DNA from: Fidelibacterota bacterium
GTDB lineage: Bacteria > Pseudomonadota > Alphaproteobacteria > Rhodospirillales > Rhodospirillaceae
Direction: 5' to 3'
NCBI GenBank assembly: GCA_947475895.1
Contig: CANJMF010000002.1
Coordinates: 62,001 to 126,000, forward strand
Length of the DNA: 64,000 bases
Positions 44,667 through 54,898 of the stretch are shown here, in pieces (positions within the stretch are counted from its first letter, which is position 1; each line of letters starts with the position of its first letter). Made by a program: the position numbers and the translations under genes. The notes under the pieces were generated by a model. That model saw only the letters and a program-made list of their open reading frames with translations, searched no databases and was not told where the DNA came from.

Positions 44667-45928
44667 GGGCGGCTAAAGCGATCCAGACCCAATCCTTCGA
44701 GATCGATCTCGGGCGTACGCCCAGCGATGAGATCGGCGATCACTTGGCCAGAGCCGCAGGCCATGGTCCAGCCCAATGTGCCGTGGCCGGTATTGAGGAA
44801 TAAATTTTCGTAGGGCGTAGCGCCCAGGATCGGCACAGAATCTGGCGTCGCGGGACGTAGACCGCACCAGGGGCTTAAATTCTGATAGGACGCAGCGTCG
44901 GGAAATAAGCTCGCAGCGTTGCGCCTCAAAGGTTCGACGCGCACGGGATTGATGGACAAATCCCAGCCGGCAAGCTCGGCGGTTCCTGCCACGCGCATCT
45001 TATTCCCCAATCGCGAGAACACCATGAACGCGCTCTCGTCGGTGATGCTGATGGTCGGCGCAGCACTGGGGTTTTCGATCTCGACGCTGATCGAATAACC
45101 CTTCGCCGGATAAATCGGGAGGAACAGATTCAAATCCGCAGCAAGGCGCGGGCTGTAACTGCCGAGCGCCACAACGACGGCGTCGCAGCTTTCTTCGCCA
45201 CGGTCTGTAATGACGCGTGTAATGCGCCCGTTCTGCGCTTCGAGCTTTTTAATGGTCACGCCGAAATCGAACGTCGCGCCGTGCTCAATCGCCAATTTAG
45301 AAATCTCGATGCTAAAGCGATGCGCGTCGCCGCTCTCATCTTCGGGACTCAATAGTCCGCCCACCAAATCGGTTTTGGCTGCGTGTTCGAGCGCCGCGTC
45401 CACACCCACGCACTCTTGTGGTGAAAGAATATCCTGCGGCAGGCCGAGCTGTTGGAGTTTCGCCGCCGTTGTGCGGCCTTCCTCAAACGATTCGGCGTTG
45501 CGGTAGATGTGCAAGATGCCCGACGTGACCTGATCGTATTGAATGTTGGTGCGCTGACGCACGGCTTTCAGCACCGCGCGGCTATACAGCGCGATTCGCA
45601 ACGTGCGATCCATATTCACATGCTCGCGCGTAGACGTGCAGTTGCGCAGAAACTTGAGACCCCACGACCAAAGTGAGGGATCGTACCGCCATGGCTTGAA
45701 CAACAATGGTGCGTCCGGCTTAAACATCCACAGGAAGGCTTGCTTCGGCACGCCCGGTCCGGCCCACGGTTTTGCGTGGCAGGCGGAAATCTGTGCGCCG
45801 TTGGCGAAACTCGTTTCCATACCGGGACGCGGCTCACGGTCGAGCACCGTGACGCTGTGACCGTCACGTGCCAGGAAGTACGCCGTGGTTGCGCCGACAA
45901 CACCGGCGCCAAGGACTAGGACTTTCAT
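44663..45928 (-). CDS. dadA: D-amino-acid dehydrogenase (DadA-like)
   Basis: The 421-residue flavoprotein starts MKVLVLGAGVVGATTAYFLA at ATG 45928, the FAD-binding Rossmann loop GAGVVG at 7-12, with the typical ETSFANGAQISACHAKPW segment and the C-terminal GHGTLGWTMACGSG. It belongs to the D-amino-acid dehydrogenase small-subunit family, which oxidises D-alanine and other D-amino acids to keto acids with electrons passed to the quinone pool. No alanine racemase is adjacent. The start has no good ribosome-binding site. Confidence 0.88.
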   Translation of the reverse strand: MKVLVLGAGVVGATTAYFLARDGHSVTVLDREPRPGMETSFANGAQISACHAKPWAGPGVPKQAFLWMFKPDAPLLFKPWRYDPSLWSWGLKFLRNCTSTREHVNMDRTLRIALYSRAVLKAVRQRTNIQYDQVTSGILHIYRNAESFEEGRTTAAKLQQLGLPQDILSPQECVGVDAALEHAAKTDLVGGLLSPEDESGDAHRFSIEISKLAIEHGATFDFGVTIKKLEAQNGRITRVITDRGEESCDAVVVALGSYSPRLAADLNLFLPIYPAKGYSISVEIENPSAAPTISITDESAFMVFSRLGNKMRVAGTAELAGWDLSINPVRVEPLRRNAASLFPDAASYQNLSPWCGLRPATPDSVPILGATPYENLFLNTGHGTLGWTMACGSGQVIADLIAGRTPEIDLEGLGLDRFSRP

Positions 45929-45973
45929 GTCATCAAGGTATAGTCGAAGACGCAGCGATGCCAGACGGAGACA

Positions 45974-47455
45974 ATGGTAACAAACACCACCATACCATCG
46001 ACCCACGCGGTTCTCACGGCCGATGAAATGTACGCGGCCGATCGCGCGGCGGCGGATTCGGGCATCGACCCTTTGGATTTGATGGAGGCCGCTGGGAAAG
46101 GCGTCGCCGACGTTATCCGCGCCAAGTGGCAGCGGCGCGACGTGGTGGTGCTTTGCGGACCCGGAAATAACGGCGGCGACGGCTTCGTCATTGCGCGCCT
46201 GTTGGCCGGAGATGGGTGGACTGTGCGCCTTGCACTCCTCGGCTCCGAAGCGGACTTGCGTGGCGATGCGGCGGCGAATGCCATGCGTTGGCGTACGATC
46301 GGTCGGATCGAGGCGTTGACGGTTGAGATTCTCGACGGTGCGGCGCTTGTGGTGGATGCTTTGTTCGGCGCGGGTCTTTCCCGCGAGATCACCGGTATTG
46401 CCCGCACGCTCATTGAACGCATCAACGCTGAAAAGCTTACCTGCGTCGCTGTCGATGTGCCGAGCGGTGTGGCTGGTGATACGGGAGAAGTTCTTGGCGC
46501 CGCGCCGCAGTGCGCCGCGACGGTGACGTTTTTTCGCCGTAAGCCCGCGCACCTGCTGTATCCCGGTCGCGGATTGTGCGGCGAGGTTACGGTTGTCGAT
46601 ATCGGCATTCCTTCCGCAGTTCTCGAGAAGACCGCACCGCGTACGGCCCATAATTCCCCGGGCCTATGGACTCTCCGCACGCCTCACTGGAGCGACCACA
46701 AATATGCACGCGGTTCGGCGCTGATTGTCGGCGGCGGTCAAATCACAGGCGCCTCGCGGCTGGCCGCGCGTGCCGCACGCCGGGCAGGGGCAGGGCTGCT
46801 GACATTGGCTGTTCCACCGGCGGCGCTCGCAATTTACGCCGCGTCTGAGCCGGGATGTTTTGTTGAACCCATGGCAAGCACGGCCGATCTCGACCGGATC
46901 TTGTCGGACCCACGGCGCAACGGTGTGCTGATCGGCCCCGGTGTCGGCGTGGGCACCGATACGTGCATGTATGTTCGCCGCATCCTGGCGACCGAGAAGG
47001 CCGTCGTTCTGGATGCCGACGCCATCACCAGCTTTCGCGACGATCCTGCGACGTTGTTCTCGGCAATGAGGCGCAGGTCCGCGCCCGTGGTCATGACTCC
47101 GCATGAAGGCGAGTTCGGGCGCCTCTTCAAAGTTTCTGGCTCAAAACTGGCCCGCGCCCGCGCAGCCGCCACCGAAAGCGGCGCAATTATTATCCTGAAG
47201 GGTTCCGACACCGTGGTCGCCGCGCCCGATGGGAGGGCCTCCATCGCCGACAACGCTCCGCCGTGGCTGGCCACGGGCGGAACCGGCGATGTTCTCGCGG
47301 GTTTAGCCCTGGGACTCCTCGTCCAGGGGTTGTCGCCTTGGGATGCCGCAAATGCCGCGGTTTGGCTTGTGGGCGCTCTCGGGACCCTTTTAGGCCCCGG
47401 ATTGCTCGCCGAGGACCTCCCCGAGGCGCTCCCCAAGGTCCTGAAATCACTTTAG
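45974..47455 (+). CDS. nnr: Bifunctional NAD(P)H-hydrate epimerase/dehydratase
   Basis: The 493-residue fusion repairs hydrated NADH and NADPH. The N-terminal YjeF epimerase part has VVLCGPGNNGGDGFVIARLL at 58-77; the C-terminal ribokinase-like dehydratase part has HKYARGSALIVGGG and the loop WLATGGTGDVLAGL near 428-441. The ATG at 45974 follows a GGAGACA ribosome-binding site. It is divergent from dadA with only 45 bases between them, and tRNA-Leu lies 136 bases downstream. Confidence 0.93.
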   Translation: MVTNTTIPSTHAVLTADEMYAADRAAADSGIDPLDLMEAAGKGVADVIRAKWQRRDVVVLCGPGNNGGDGFVIARLLAGDGWTVRLALLGSEADLRGDAAANAMRWRTIGRIEALTVEILDGAALVVDALFGAGLSREITGIARTLIERINAEKLTCVAVDVPSGVAGDTGEVLGAAPQCAATVTFFRRKPAHLLYPGRGLCGEVTVVDIGIPSAVLEKTAPRTAHNSPGLWTLRTPHWSDHKYARGSALIVGGGQITGASRLAARAARRAGAGLLTLAVPPAALAIYAASEPGCFVEPMASTADLDRILSDPRRNGVLIGPGVGVGTDTCMYVRRILATEKAVVLDADAITSFRDDPATLFSAMRRRSAPVVMTPHEGEFGRLFKVSGSKLARARAAATESGAIIILKGSDTVVAAPDGRASIADNAPPWLATGGTGDVLAGLALGLLVQGLSPWDAANAAVWLVGALGTLLGPGLLAEDLPEALPKVLKSL

Positions 47456-47591
47456 TTAGCCTCAGGACCGCTGGAAGGGCCGAGAGGGCTTGATCCCGGC
47501 GAAGGTTCTTGGCTATTTACCGCATCCTTTTCAGGGTGTGCGCTACGCCATACCCCGGCAAAGGACCAAGTTGCTTCCCGCGGGGCCATCA

Positions 47592-47678
47592 GCGGGTGTG
47601 GTGGAACTGGTAGACGCGCTGGGTTTAGGTCCCAGTGTCCGTAAGGACGTGGGGGTTCAAGTCCCTCCACCCGCACCA
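47592..47678 (+). tRNA. tRNA-Leu (TAG anticodon)
   Basis: An 87-base cloverleaf: acceptor GCGGGTG with CACCCGC, D-arm GTGGAACTGGTAGACGCG, anticodon stem CTGGG/CCCAG around loop TTTAGGT (anticodon TAG), a long variable arm (TGTCCGTAAGGACGT), T-arm GTTCAAG and encoded CCA. Class II shape and the variable arm fit Leu. The gap from 47456 to 47780 holds nothing else clear. Confidence 0.95.
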
Positions 47679-47780
47679 ACGGCGACCCCAGGATTGCCGC
47701 CCTTATGAAGGTGCGGTGCGCGAAATGGAGAGACGCCGACCTTCGGCGAACGGCGAATTTAAAATAGGACGACGAGAGCT

Positions 47781-49184
47781 ATGCAAGTCATCGATAAAAG
47801 CAGCGACGGATTGAAGCGTTCGTTCAACGTCGTCATCAACGCGGACACCATCGAAGCAAAAATTTCGAGCCGCTTGAACGAAGTTGGCCAACAGGTGCGC
47901 CTGCCGGGCTTCCGTCCGGGCAAGGTTCCCATGAACCTGTTGAAGCAGCGCTTCGGTGAAGCTGTGCGCGGCGAAGTGCTGGAACGCACGATCGATGAAT
48001 CGACCCAAGCCGCACTCACGCAAAAAGCCGTGAAGCCTGCGATGCAGCCCAAGGTCGAAGTAGTGAAGGGCGCCGAAGAAGGTCAGGATCTCGAATTCAG
48101 CGTTCAATTCGAAGTGCTGCCGGAAATCGATGCAACCGACTTCACCAAACTCGAACTGACTCGGCAAAAAGCGACCGTCGACGAGAAAGATTACAATGAA
48201 GCAGTTGAGCGCTTCCTCAAAGGCCGCCGCACGCTTGAAAAGACCGACGAAGTCCGTCCCGCGAAAGCCGGCGACGCGCTCCAAGTCGATTTCATCGGCC
48301 GCATGAACGGCGAAACCTTCGACGGCGGCTCCATGAACGATGCCGTCCTCGAAATCGGTTCGGGTCAGTTTATCCCCGGATTTGAAGAGCAGCTTATCGG
48401 CGCGAAGGTCGGCGACACCGTTGTCGTCAGCGTGAACTTCCCCGCCAATTACCCGAATGCGCCCGAACTCGCCGGTAAGCCCGCCGAGTTTGAAGTGAAG
48501 GTGAAAGAACTTCGCGTCGTCACCCTGCCCGAAATGACCGAAGACTTCGCCAAATCGATCGGCGACGCGAGCCTTCAGGCTCTACAGGACCGTCTGCGTT
48601 TCGATTTGCAAGAAAACTATGACCGCGCCGGCCGCATGAAGGTGAAGCGCGTTCTTCTCGACAAATTGGCCGAAACCTACAAATTCCAGGTTCCCGAAGG
48701 TCTCGTGGACGTGGAATTCGGCGCTATCTGGCGCCAGATGGAACAGGTGATGAAGAGTGGCCAGCTCGACGACGACGAAAAGGACAAGTCTGAAGACGAA
48801 CTGCGCAAGGAATACCGCGAGATCGCCGAGCGCCGCGTGCGTTTGGGCCTGCTCCTGTCCGACGTCGGCCAAAAGAATAACGTCACGGTCACTCAGGACG
48901 ATCTGCGCAAAGCCTTGACCCTGGAAGCCCGTATGTATCCGGGACAAGAAATGGCGGTGGTGGAATACTACCAACGCAATCCTCAGGCGATGGAAGCGCT
49001 CCGCGCCCCCATTTTTGAGGAGAAGGTCGTCGATCACATCCTGTCGCAGGCGAAAATCACCGATGAACCCGTGTCGGCCGAAGAGATCATGCGCGATCCC
49101 GACGTCGATGACGAAGACGCCACTTCGACAGAAACTGCGGCGGAAAAGAAGAAGCCCGCCAAAAAGGCAAAGGCAGCGAAGTAG
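47781..49184 (+). CDS. tig: Trigger factor
   Basis: The 467-residue ribosome-bound chaperone has the ribosome-docking signature GFRPGKVP at 43-50, a central FKBP-type peptidyl-prolyl isomerase domain (DFIGRMNGETFDGGS near 172-187) and a helical C-terminal chaperone domain with a Lys-rich tail. Gene order tig-clpP-clpX-lon is the bacterial protein quality-control cluster. A hairpin lies between it and clpP. Confidence 0.96.
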   Translation: MQVIDKSSDGLKRSFNVVINADTIEAKISSRLNEVGQQVRLPGFRPGKVPMNLLKQRFGEAVRGEVLERTIDESTQAALTQKAVKPAMQPKVEVVKGAEEGQDLEFSVQFEVLPEIDATDFTKLELTRQKATVDEKDYNEAVERFLKGRRTLEKTDEVRPAKAGDALQVDFIGRMNGETFDGGSMNDAVLEIGSGQFIPGFEEQLIGAKVGDTVVVSVNFPANYPNAPELAGKPAEFEVKVKELRVVTLPEMTEDFAKSIGDASLQALQDRLRFDLQENYDRAGRMKVKRVLLDKLAETYKFQVPEGLVDVEFGAIWRQMEQVMKSGQLDDDEKDKSEDELRKEYREIAERRVRLGLLLSDVGQKNNVTVTQDDLRKALTLEARMYPGQEMAVVEYYQRNPQAMEALRAPIFEEKVVDHILSQAKITDEPVSAEEIMRDPDVDDEDATSTETAAEKKKPAKKAKAAK

Positions 49185-49212
49185 TTAATGCCTTTTGGTT
49201 AATGCATTTTTT

Positions 49213-49241
49213 CGGGGGCGCCTGCTTGCAGTGCGCCCCCG
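49213..49241 (+). terminator. Hairpin between tig and clpP
   Basis: CGGGGGCGC (49213-49221) pairs with GCGCCCCCG (49233-49241), with an inner CTGC/GCAG extension (49222-49231), giving a very GC-rich stem 29 bases after the tig stop. There is no T-run downstream on the plus strand, only ATTGCTT, so termination may be partial or Rho-assisted. Confidence 0.5.
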
Positions 49242-49315
49242 ATTGCTTATGTTAGCTCTCTGAATATTTCTCTGGCCAGCGCGCGGCCGTTTCCTTTTTC
49301 CGTGTCGGGTGAAGC

Positions 49316-49978
49316 ATGACTGAGTTTTATGGCAACCTGGTTCCTATGGTGGTCGAGCAGACCAGCCGTGGCGAGCGCGCGTACGACATTTATTCGCTGC
49401 TGCTTAAGCAGCGCGTCATTTTCTTGACGGGCGCCGTCAACGATCAGGTTGCATCTTTGATTTGCGCGCAGCTCTTGTTCCTTGAGTCGGATAATCCGAA
49501 TAAGGACATTTCGTTTTACATCAACTCGCCGGGCGGCGTGGTGACGGCGGGTCTCGCGATCTACGACACCATGAAATACATCCGCTGCGATGTTTCCACG
49601 CTTTGCATCGGGCAGGCGGCTTCCATGGGCTCGCTGCTATTGTGCGCCGGTACCAAGGGCAAGCGCTATGCACTGCCGAATTCGCGCATCATGATCCATC
49701 AGCCTTCGGGCGGCTTCCAAGGCCAAGCAGCGGATATCGAAATCCAAGCGCGTGAAATCTTAAGTCTGCGCGAACGCCTGAATCAGATTTACGTCGACCA
49801 CACCGGCCAGACGCTGAAACAGATCGAAAAGGCCATGGATCGCGATAACTTCATGAGCGCCGACGACGCCAAGACGTTCGGTTTGGTCGATAACGTGATC
49901 AAGGATCGCCCGAAAACGCCGGACAAAGACGCGGGATCATCCACGACGGGTCCGACGGCGGTGAAGCCAAGCGCGTAA
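49316..49978 (+). CDS. clpP: ATP-dependent Clp protease proteolytic subunit
   Basis: The 220-residue serine protease shows the catalytic triad: Ser103 in GQAASMGS, His128 in IMIHQPSGG and Asp177 in MDRDNFMS. Two heptamers form the chamber that ClpX feeds. The C-terminal extension of about 20 residues, rich in Thr/Lys/Pro, is a small addition to the core. A palindromic hairpin follows before clpX. Confidence 0.97.
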   Translation: MTEFYGNLVPMVVEQTSRGERAYDIYSLLLKQRVIFLTGAVNDQVASLICAQLLFLESDNPNKDISFYINSPGGVVTAGLAIYDTMKYIRCDVSTLCIGQAASMGSLLLCAGTKGKRYALPNSRIMIHQPSGGFQGQAADIEIQAREILSLRERLNQIYVDHTGQTLKQIEKAMDRDNFMSADDAKTFGLVDNVIKDRPKTPDKDAGSSTTGPTAVKPSA

Positions 49979-50040
49979 CGTCTGACTGGTATTAGCGTTG
50001 ATTTTCGCGCTTTTGCCACGATATCAGCGACCGGGGCCGG

Positions 50041-50061
50041 CCTATGCGTGGTGCGCATAGG
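50041..50061. repeat. Palindromic hairpin between clpP and clpX
   Basis: CCTATGCG (50041-50048) pairs with CGCATAGG (50054-50061) across TGGTG. Perfect 8-bp stem, 63 bases after the clpP stop and without a T-run. The 279-base gap otherwise has no open frame and may carry the clpX promoter. Confidence 0.5.
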
Positions 50062-50257
50062 TGGACGCGAATCGCGTGAAACCCTATTCAATACAGCGTG
50101 TTCCGGGGGAAATATGTGGTGAATCCACGACCGGAGCGTTATTGGAAAGAGGGCTTCGCCGTTGTGTCAGCTGGAAAGGCTCGGTTAACATACGAAACAT
50201 AGTATTAGTCCTGGTGGACCGGCCCACGACATTGCCGGCCCCCCAGTGGAGATGGGA

Positions 50258-51523
50258 ATGACCAAAGCTTCGGGCGGCGATTCCAAGAACACCCTGTACT
50301 GCTCCTTCTGCGGCAAGAGCCAGCATGAGGTTCGCAAGCTTATCGCAGGGCCGACCGTATTCATCTGCGATGAATGCGTCGAACTCTGCATGGACATCAT
50401 CCGCGAAGAGAACAAGACCAACTTGGTCAAGTCGCGGGAAGGCGTCCCCACGCCGCGCGACATTCTCAAAGTGCTCGATGACTATGTGATCGGCCAGGAC
50501 CACGCCAAGCGCGTGCTGTCGGTGGCGGTGCATAACCATTACAAGCGTCTCTCGGCGACCACGAAAAACGCCGAAGTCGAAATTTCGAAATCCAACATTC
50601 TCCTCGTTGGCCCCACGGGCTGCGGCAAGACGCTGCTCGCGCAAACGCTTGCGCGCATTCTTGACGTCCCGTTCACCATGGCCGATGCGACCACGTTGAC
50701 CGAAGCCGGCTACGTCGGCGAAGACGTGGAGAACATCATTCTGAAATTGCTGCAGGCCGCCGACTACAATGTCGAGCGCGCGCAACGCGGCATCGTCTAC
50801 ATCGACGAAATCGATAAAATCAGCCGCAAGTCCGATAACCCGTCGATCACGCGCGATGTGTCGGGCGAGGGCGTGCAGCAGGCGTTGTTGAAGATCATGG
50901 AAGGCACCGTTGCCTCCGTGCCCCCGCAGGGTGGCCGCAAGCATCCTCAGCAAGAGTTCCTGCAAGTCGATACGACCAACATCTTGTTTATCTGCGGCGG
51001 CGCTTTCGCGGGTCTCGAGAAGATCATTGCGCAGCGCGGTCGCGGTACCGCAATTGGCTTCGGTGCCGACGTGCGGTCAGCGGACGAGCGTCAGACCGGT
51101 GCTATCCTGCGCGACGTCGAACCGGAAGACCTTTTGAAATACGGCCTGATCCCCGAGTTCGTCGGTCGCTTGCCCATTTTGGCGACCCTGGAAGACTTGG
51201 ACGAGCCGGCCCTGGTCGACATTCTGACGCGCCCCAAAAATGCACTGGCGAAGCAGTATCAGCGCCTGTTCGACATGGAAAACGTGCAGCTGTCCTTCAC
51301 CGAGGACGCCTTGCGCGTTGTAGCCAAGAAGGCCATTGCCCGCAAAACCGGCGCGCGCGGCTTGCGCTCAATCATGGAAAGCATCTTGCTCGACACCATG
51401 TTTGATCTGCCTGGCCTTGAGGGCGTCGAAGAAATCGTCGTGAACGGCGAAGTGTCGGAGCAGCGTGCAAAACCGCTCTATATCTACGCCGACCGCCGCG
51501 GCGAAGTCCCAACCACGGCCTAA
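50258..51523 (+). CDS. clpX: ATP-dependent Clp protease ATP-binding subunit ClpX
   Basis: I start at ATG 50258 ([15 protein letters not shown]) behind GGAGATGGGA, not at GTG 50246. The 421-residue unfoldase has the zinc-binding domain (Cys15, Cys18, Cys37, Cys40), Walker A GPTGCGKT at 118-125, Walker B VYIDEIDK and the [24 protein letters not shown] pore region. It selects and unfolds substrates for ClpP. Confidence 0.97.
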   Translation: MTKASGGDSKNTLYCSFCGKSQHEVRKLIAGPTVFICDECVELCMDIIREENKTNLVKSREGVPTPRDILKVLDDYVIGQDHAKRVLSVAVHNHYKRLSATTKNAEVEISKSNILLVGPTGCGKTLLAQTLARILDVPFTMADATTLTEAGYVGEDVENIILKLLQAADYNVERAQRGIVYIDEIDKISRKSDNPSITRDVSGEGVQQALLKIMEGTVASVPPQGGRKHPQQEFLQVDTTNILFICGGAFAGLEKIIAQRGRGTAIGFGADVRSADERQTGAILRDVEPEDLLKYGLIPEFVGRLPILATLEDLDEPALVDILTRPKNALAKQYQRLFDMENVQLSFTEDALRVVAKKAIARKTGARGLRSIMESILLDTMFDLPGLEGVEEIVVNGEVSEQRAKPLYIYADRRGEVPTTA

Positions 51524-51664
51524 ACTTGCGGTTCAAAAGTTGTCCACAGGCGCACCGGCAGATTGTTTGGCGCCGGTGTGTTGACGTGACCCATTTTCAC
51601 TTTGACCGATCTCAATTTCTTCGGCTTGGGACTATGCTAGGAATAGCAAGTTCCCAAGCGGGCG

Positions 51665-51692
51665 CTTGATCCTGCGTTGCAGCGCCTTATCT
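51665..51692 (+). promoter_or_regulatory. Heat-shock (sigma-32-like) promoter upstream of lon
   Basis: CTTGATC (51665-51671) and CCTTATCT (51685-51692), 13 bases apart, fit the RpoH pattern CTTGNNN-N11-16-CCYYATNT. They lie 125 bases before the lon start, in the 293-base gap after clpX, which has no open frame. lon is a classic member of the RpoH regulon. Confidence 0.5.
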
Positions 51693-51816
51693 TCTAATAC
51701 GCTAGGGTGGGGTTATCGACCCCAACTGATAGTGGCGGCAACCGCGCTATCGATAGGACCGTTCTTGGTCTAGGGTGTTCTGGCCAGCTCAGTTTTTGGC
51801 CTGAAAGAGGTGTTCA

Positions 51817-54228
51817 GTGGATACTGAAAAAGGTCAATTGTTTCCGGTCCTACCGCTAAGGGACATCGTCGTTTTCCCGCACATGATCGTGCCGTTGTTC
51901 GTGGGCCGGGAAAAGTCCGTGCGCGCGCTCGAAGACGTAATGGCCGACGATAAGCAAATTCTCTTGGTCGCACAAAAAGACGCCTCGCAGGACGAGCCGG
52001 GCTCCAAGGATATTTATGATGTCGGTACGGTTTCGACCGTGCTGCAGCTGTTGAAGCTTCCCGATGGCACCGTGAAGGTGTTGGTCGAAGGCGGACAACG
52101 TGCGCGCATAACCGGCTACAAAGAGAATGATTCTTTCTTCGAAGCCTACGCCGAGTTCCTCGATGAGCCGAAGGAAGAAGACAAAGAACTGGAAGCGCTG
52201 GCGCGTTCGGTCGTGTCTCAGTTCGAGCAGTACATCAAGCTCAACAAGAAAATTCCGCCGGAAGTGCTGGTCTCGGTCAATCAAATCGAGAACCCGTCGA
52301 AGCTTGCCGATACGGTGGCCTCGCATCTCACGCTGAAGATCGCGGAGAAGCAAGAGCTGTTGGAAGTGAAGAACGTCTCAGAGCGGTTGGAGCGCGTCTA
52401 TGGATTCATGGAATCCGAGATCAGCGTTCTGCAAGTCGAGAAGCGTATCCGGAACCGCGTGAAGCGGCAGATGGAGAAGACGCAGCGCGAGTACTACCTC
52501 AATGAGCAGATGAAGGCGATCCAGCGCGAGCTGGGCGAAAACGAGGAAGGCCGCGACGAGACCGCCGAATACGAAGACAAGATCAAGAAGCTCAAGATGA
52601 GCAAAGAGGCGCGCGAGAAAGCCCTCAGCGAACTCAAGAAGCTCAAGAACATGAGCCCCATGTCGGCCGAAGCGACGGTAGTACGCAACTATCTCGATTG
52701 GTTGACCGGGATTCCGTGGAAGAAAAAATCGCGTGTGGCCATCGATTTAAAAACGGCCAAGGCGCAGCTCGATAAGGACCACGAGGGTCTCGAGAAGGTC
52801 AAAGAACGCATCATCGAATATTTGGCCGTGCAAAGCCGCACGAAGAAGGTCAAAGGCCCGATCTTGTGTCTCGTTGGTCCGCCGGGTGTCGGTAAGACGT
52901 CGCTCGGTCGTTCGATCGCGACATCGACTGGCCGCGCATTTGTGCGCGTCTCGTTGGGCGGCGTGCGCGACGAAGCCGAAATCCGCGGTCACCGCCGTAC
53001 CTACATCGGCTCACTACCGGGCAAGATCATCCAGGGCTTGAAGAAAGCGAAGACATCAAATCCGCTCTTCTTGCTCGACGAAATCGACAAGCTCGGCAAC
53101 GATTGGCGTGGCGATCCGTCGTCGGCGTTGCTCGAAGTGCTCGACCCCGAGCAGAACTCCACCTTTCAGGATCACTATCTGGAGGTTGATTACGATCTGT
53201 CGGACGTGTTGTTCGTTACTACGGCCAACAGCCTGCGTATGCCGCAGCCGCTGCTCGACCGCATGGAAGTCATTCGTCTCTCCGGCTACACCGAAGACGA
53301 GAAGGTGGCCATTGCTAAGCGCCACCTGATACCCAAGCAATTCGGCGCACACGGTTTGAAAAAAACCGAGTGGAGCGTGTCGGATGACGCGCTGCGCGAT
53401 CTGTGCCGCTACTACACGCGCGAGGCCGGCGTGCGTAATCTCGAACGTGAACTCGCGAACCTTGCCCGCAAAGCGACCAAAGAGATCATTCTGCGCAAGC
53501 TGTCGAAGGTCACCGTCACGCGCAAGAACCTCAAGAAGTTCGCGGGCGTACAGAAATACCGCTTCGGCGAAGCCGAGCGCGAGGATCTGGTGGGCGTTGT
53601 CACCGGTCTGGCTTGGACCGAAGTCGGCGGCGAGTTGTTGTCGATCGAAGCGGTTGTCATGCCCGGCAAAGGTGCGGTCACCTACACCGGTAAACTCGGC
53701 GATGTGATGAAAGAGTCGATCCAAGCCGCGCGGTCTTATGTTCGCAGCCGCGCGCGTGTGTTCGGCATCAAGCTGAAGGTGTTCGAGAAGAATGATATCC
53801 ACGTACACGTGCCGGAAGGTGCGACTCCGAAGGATGGCCCCTCGGCCGGTGTCGCCATGTGTACCGCGATCGTGTCGGCACTGACCGGAATCCCGGTGCG
53901 CAAAGATGTCGCCATGACCGGCGAAATCAGCTTGCGCGGCCGTGTATTGCCCATTGGCGGCTTGAAAGAAAAACTACTCGCGGCCTTGCGTGGCGGCCTC
54001 ACGACCGTACTCATCCCGAAAGACAACGAGAAGGATCTGGAAGAGTTGCCGGACAATGTGAAGCGCGCGCTGACCATCGTTCCGGTGACGACGGTTGATG
54101 AAGTTCTGGAGAAGGCGCTGACCAAAGCGTTGGTGCCGATCCTGAAGGACGACGCCGAAGAAGACACACGGCCCACCGCCCCGAAGGCGGACGCGGAGCC
54201 GGAAGAAGAGCCGCTGATCACGCACTAA
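51817..54228 (+). CDS. lon: ATP-dependent Lon protease
   Basis: The 803-residue protease starts at GTG 51817 preceded by AGAGGTG. It has the N-terminal Lon domain, a long coiled-coil linker, Walker A GPPGVGKT at 354-361, and the catalytic Ser676 ([12 protein letters not shown]) with Lys719 ([10 protein letters not shown]). It removes damaged and short-lived proteins. A heat-shock-type promoter and a terminator flank it. The C-terminal tail after about 775 is short and acidic. Confidence 0.97.
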   Translation: MDTEKGQLFPVLPLRDIVVFPHMIVPLFVGREKSVRALEDVMADDKQILLVAQKDASQDEPGSKDIYDVGTVSTVLQLLKLPDGTVKVLVEGGQRARITGYKENDSFFEAYAEFLDEPKEEDKELEALARSVVSQFEQYIKLNKKIPPEVLVSVNQIENPSKLADTVASHLTLKIAEKQELLEVKNVSERLERVYGFMESEISVLQVEKRIRNRVKRQMEKTQREYYLNEQMKAIQRELGENEEGRDETAEYEDKIKKLKMSKEAREKALSELKKLKNMSPMSAEATVVRNYLDWLTGIPWKKKSRVAIDLKTAKAQLDKDHEGLEKVKERIIEYLAVQSRTKKVKGPILCLVGPPGVGKTSLGRSIATSTGRAFVRVSLGGVRDEAEIRGHRRTYIGSLPGKIIQGLKKAKTSNPLFLLDEIDKLGNDWRGDPSSALLEVLDPEQNSTFQDHYLEVDYDLSDVLFVTTANSLRMPQPLLDRMEVIRLSGYTEDEKVAIAKRHLIPKQFGAHGLKKTEWSVSDDALRDLCRYYTREAGVRNLERELANLARKATKEIILRKLSKVTVTRKNLKKFAGVQKYRFGEAEREDLVGVVTGLAWTEVGGELLSIEAVVMPGKGAVTYTGKLGDVMKESIQAARSYVRSRARVFGIKLKVFEKNDIHVHVPEGATPKDGPSAGVAMCTAIVSALTGIPVRKDVAMTGEISLRGRVLPIGGLKEKLLAALRGGLTTVLIPKDNEKDLEELPDNVKRALTIVPVTTVDEVLEKALTKALVPILKDDAEEDTRPTAPKADAEPEEEPLITH

Positions 54229-54253
54229 CTCGGCGCGACTTAGTACAAAGACT

Positions 54254-54288
54254 CGGCGGGCATTTGTGAAAGCAAGGGCCCGCCGGTT
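54254..54288 (+). terminator. Hairpin after lon
   Basis: CGGCGGGC (54254-54261) pairs with GCCCGCCG (54278-54285) with a 16-base loop, followed by GTTGC. It lies 25 bases after the lon stop. The weak T content suggests partial termination. The gap 54229-54557 otherwise holds the hup promoter and no open frame. Confidence 0.55.
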
Positions 54289-54405
54289 GCTTTCGGACGA
54301 GCAACATTGGTGCGTGCGCGCACCCATAACGCGCAATCACGCTCGGTCCGTGTCAATTATCCCCATAAAACGCCCAAAACCCACGAAAAATAGGCTTTTA
54401 ACGCA

Positions 54406-54435
54406 TTGACGCGCGCAAAAACGCCCGCCTACACT
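54406..54435 (+). promoter_or_regulatory. Sigma-70-type promoter of the HU gene
   Basis: TTGACG (54406-54411) and TACACT (54430-54435) are separated by 18 bases, 122 bases before the HU start. Confidence 0.55.
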
Positions 54436-54557
54436 TTACGGGTTCAGCCGAAGTTGGCGGACATGCATGACGGTGCGGCGCGTTATTCAGGACGCCGACC
54501 GGTCAGGGGTCCGCGGCTGTCGCAAGTTTCAATCCATTACATTTTAGGGGTTCATAG

Positions 54558-54833
54558 ATGAACAAGAACGATTTGGTCGCCGAGTTATCGGATTCCACCG
54601 GGCTGACCAAGGCCGATGCAACGAAAGCCGTGGACGGCGTACTTGATTGCATCACCAACGCACTCAAGAAAGGCGACGAAGTGCGCCTGGTCGGCTTCGG
54701 CACCTTTGCCGTCGCTTCACGCGCTGCCAGCACGGGCCGCAATCCGCGCACGGGTGAAGCCATCGCGATCCAGGCTTCCAAGCGCCCAAAATTTTCGGCC
54801 GGCAAAGCCTTGAAAGACGCCGTTAACCGCTAA
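54558..54833 (+). CDS. hup: DNA-binding protein HU
   Basis: The 91-residue protein starts MNKNDLVAELSDSTGLTKADATKAVDG and has the flexible DNA-binding arm ending RNPRTGE (about 61-67) and C-terminal SKRPKFSAGKALKDAVNR. It bends DNA and shapes the nucleoid. The order lon-hup is widespread in proteobacteria. Both promoter and terminator are seen. Confidence 0.96.
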   Translation: MNKNDLVAELSDSTGLTKADATKAVDGVLDCITNALKKGDEVRLVGFGTFAVASRAASTGRNPRTGEAIAIQASKRPKFSAGKALKDAVNR

Positions 54834-54847
54834 TTCTCCGTGAAACT

Positions 54848-54885
54848 AAAGGCCTCGGCCGCCGTTGTGTGGCCGAGGCCTTTTT
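54848..54885 (+). terminator. Intrinsic terminator after hup
   Basis: AAAGGCCTCGGCC (54848-54860) pairs with GGCCGAGGCCTTT (54871-54883), loop of 10 bases, and ends in TTTTTATT. A very strong stem, 15 bases after the stop. Confidence 0.9.
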
Positions 54886-54898
54886 ATTACGGGGTAGA

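Noticed and set aside
47452-47679. Minus-strand frame with a GLEPPRPYG-like start over tRNA-Leu
   Set aside because: A well-known artefact of translating tRNA genes in antisense.
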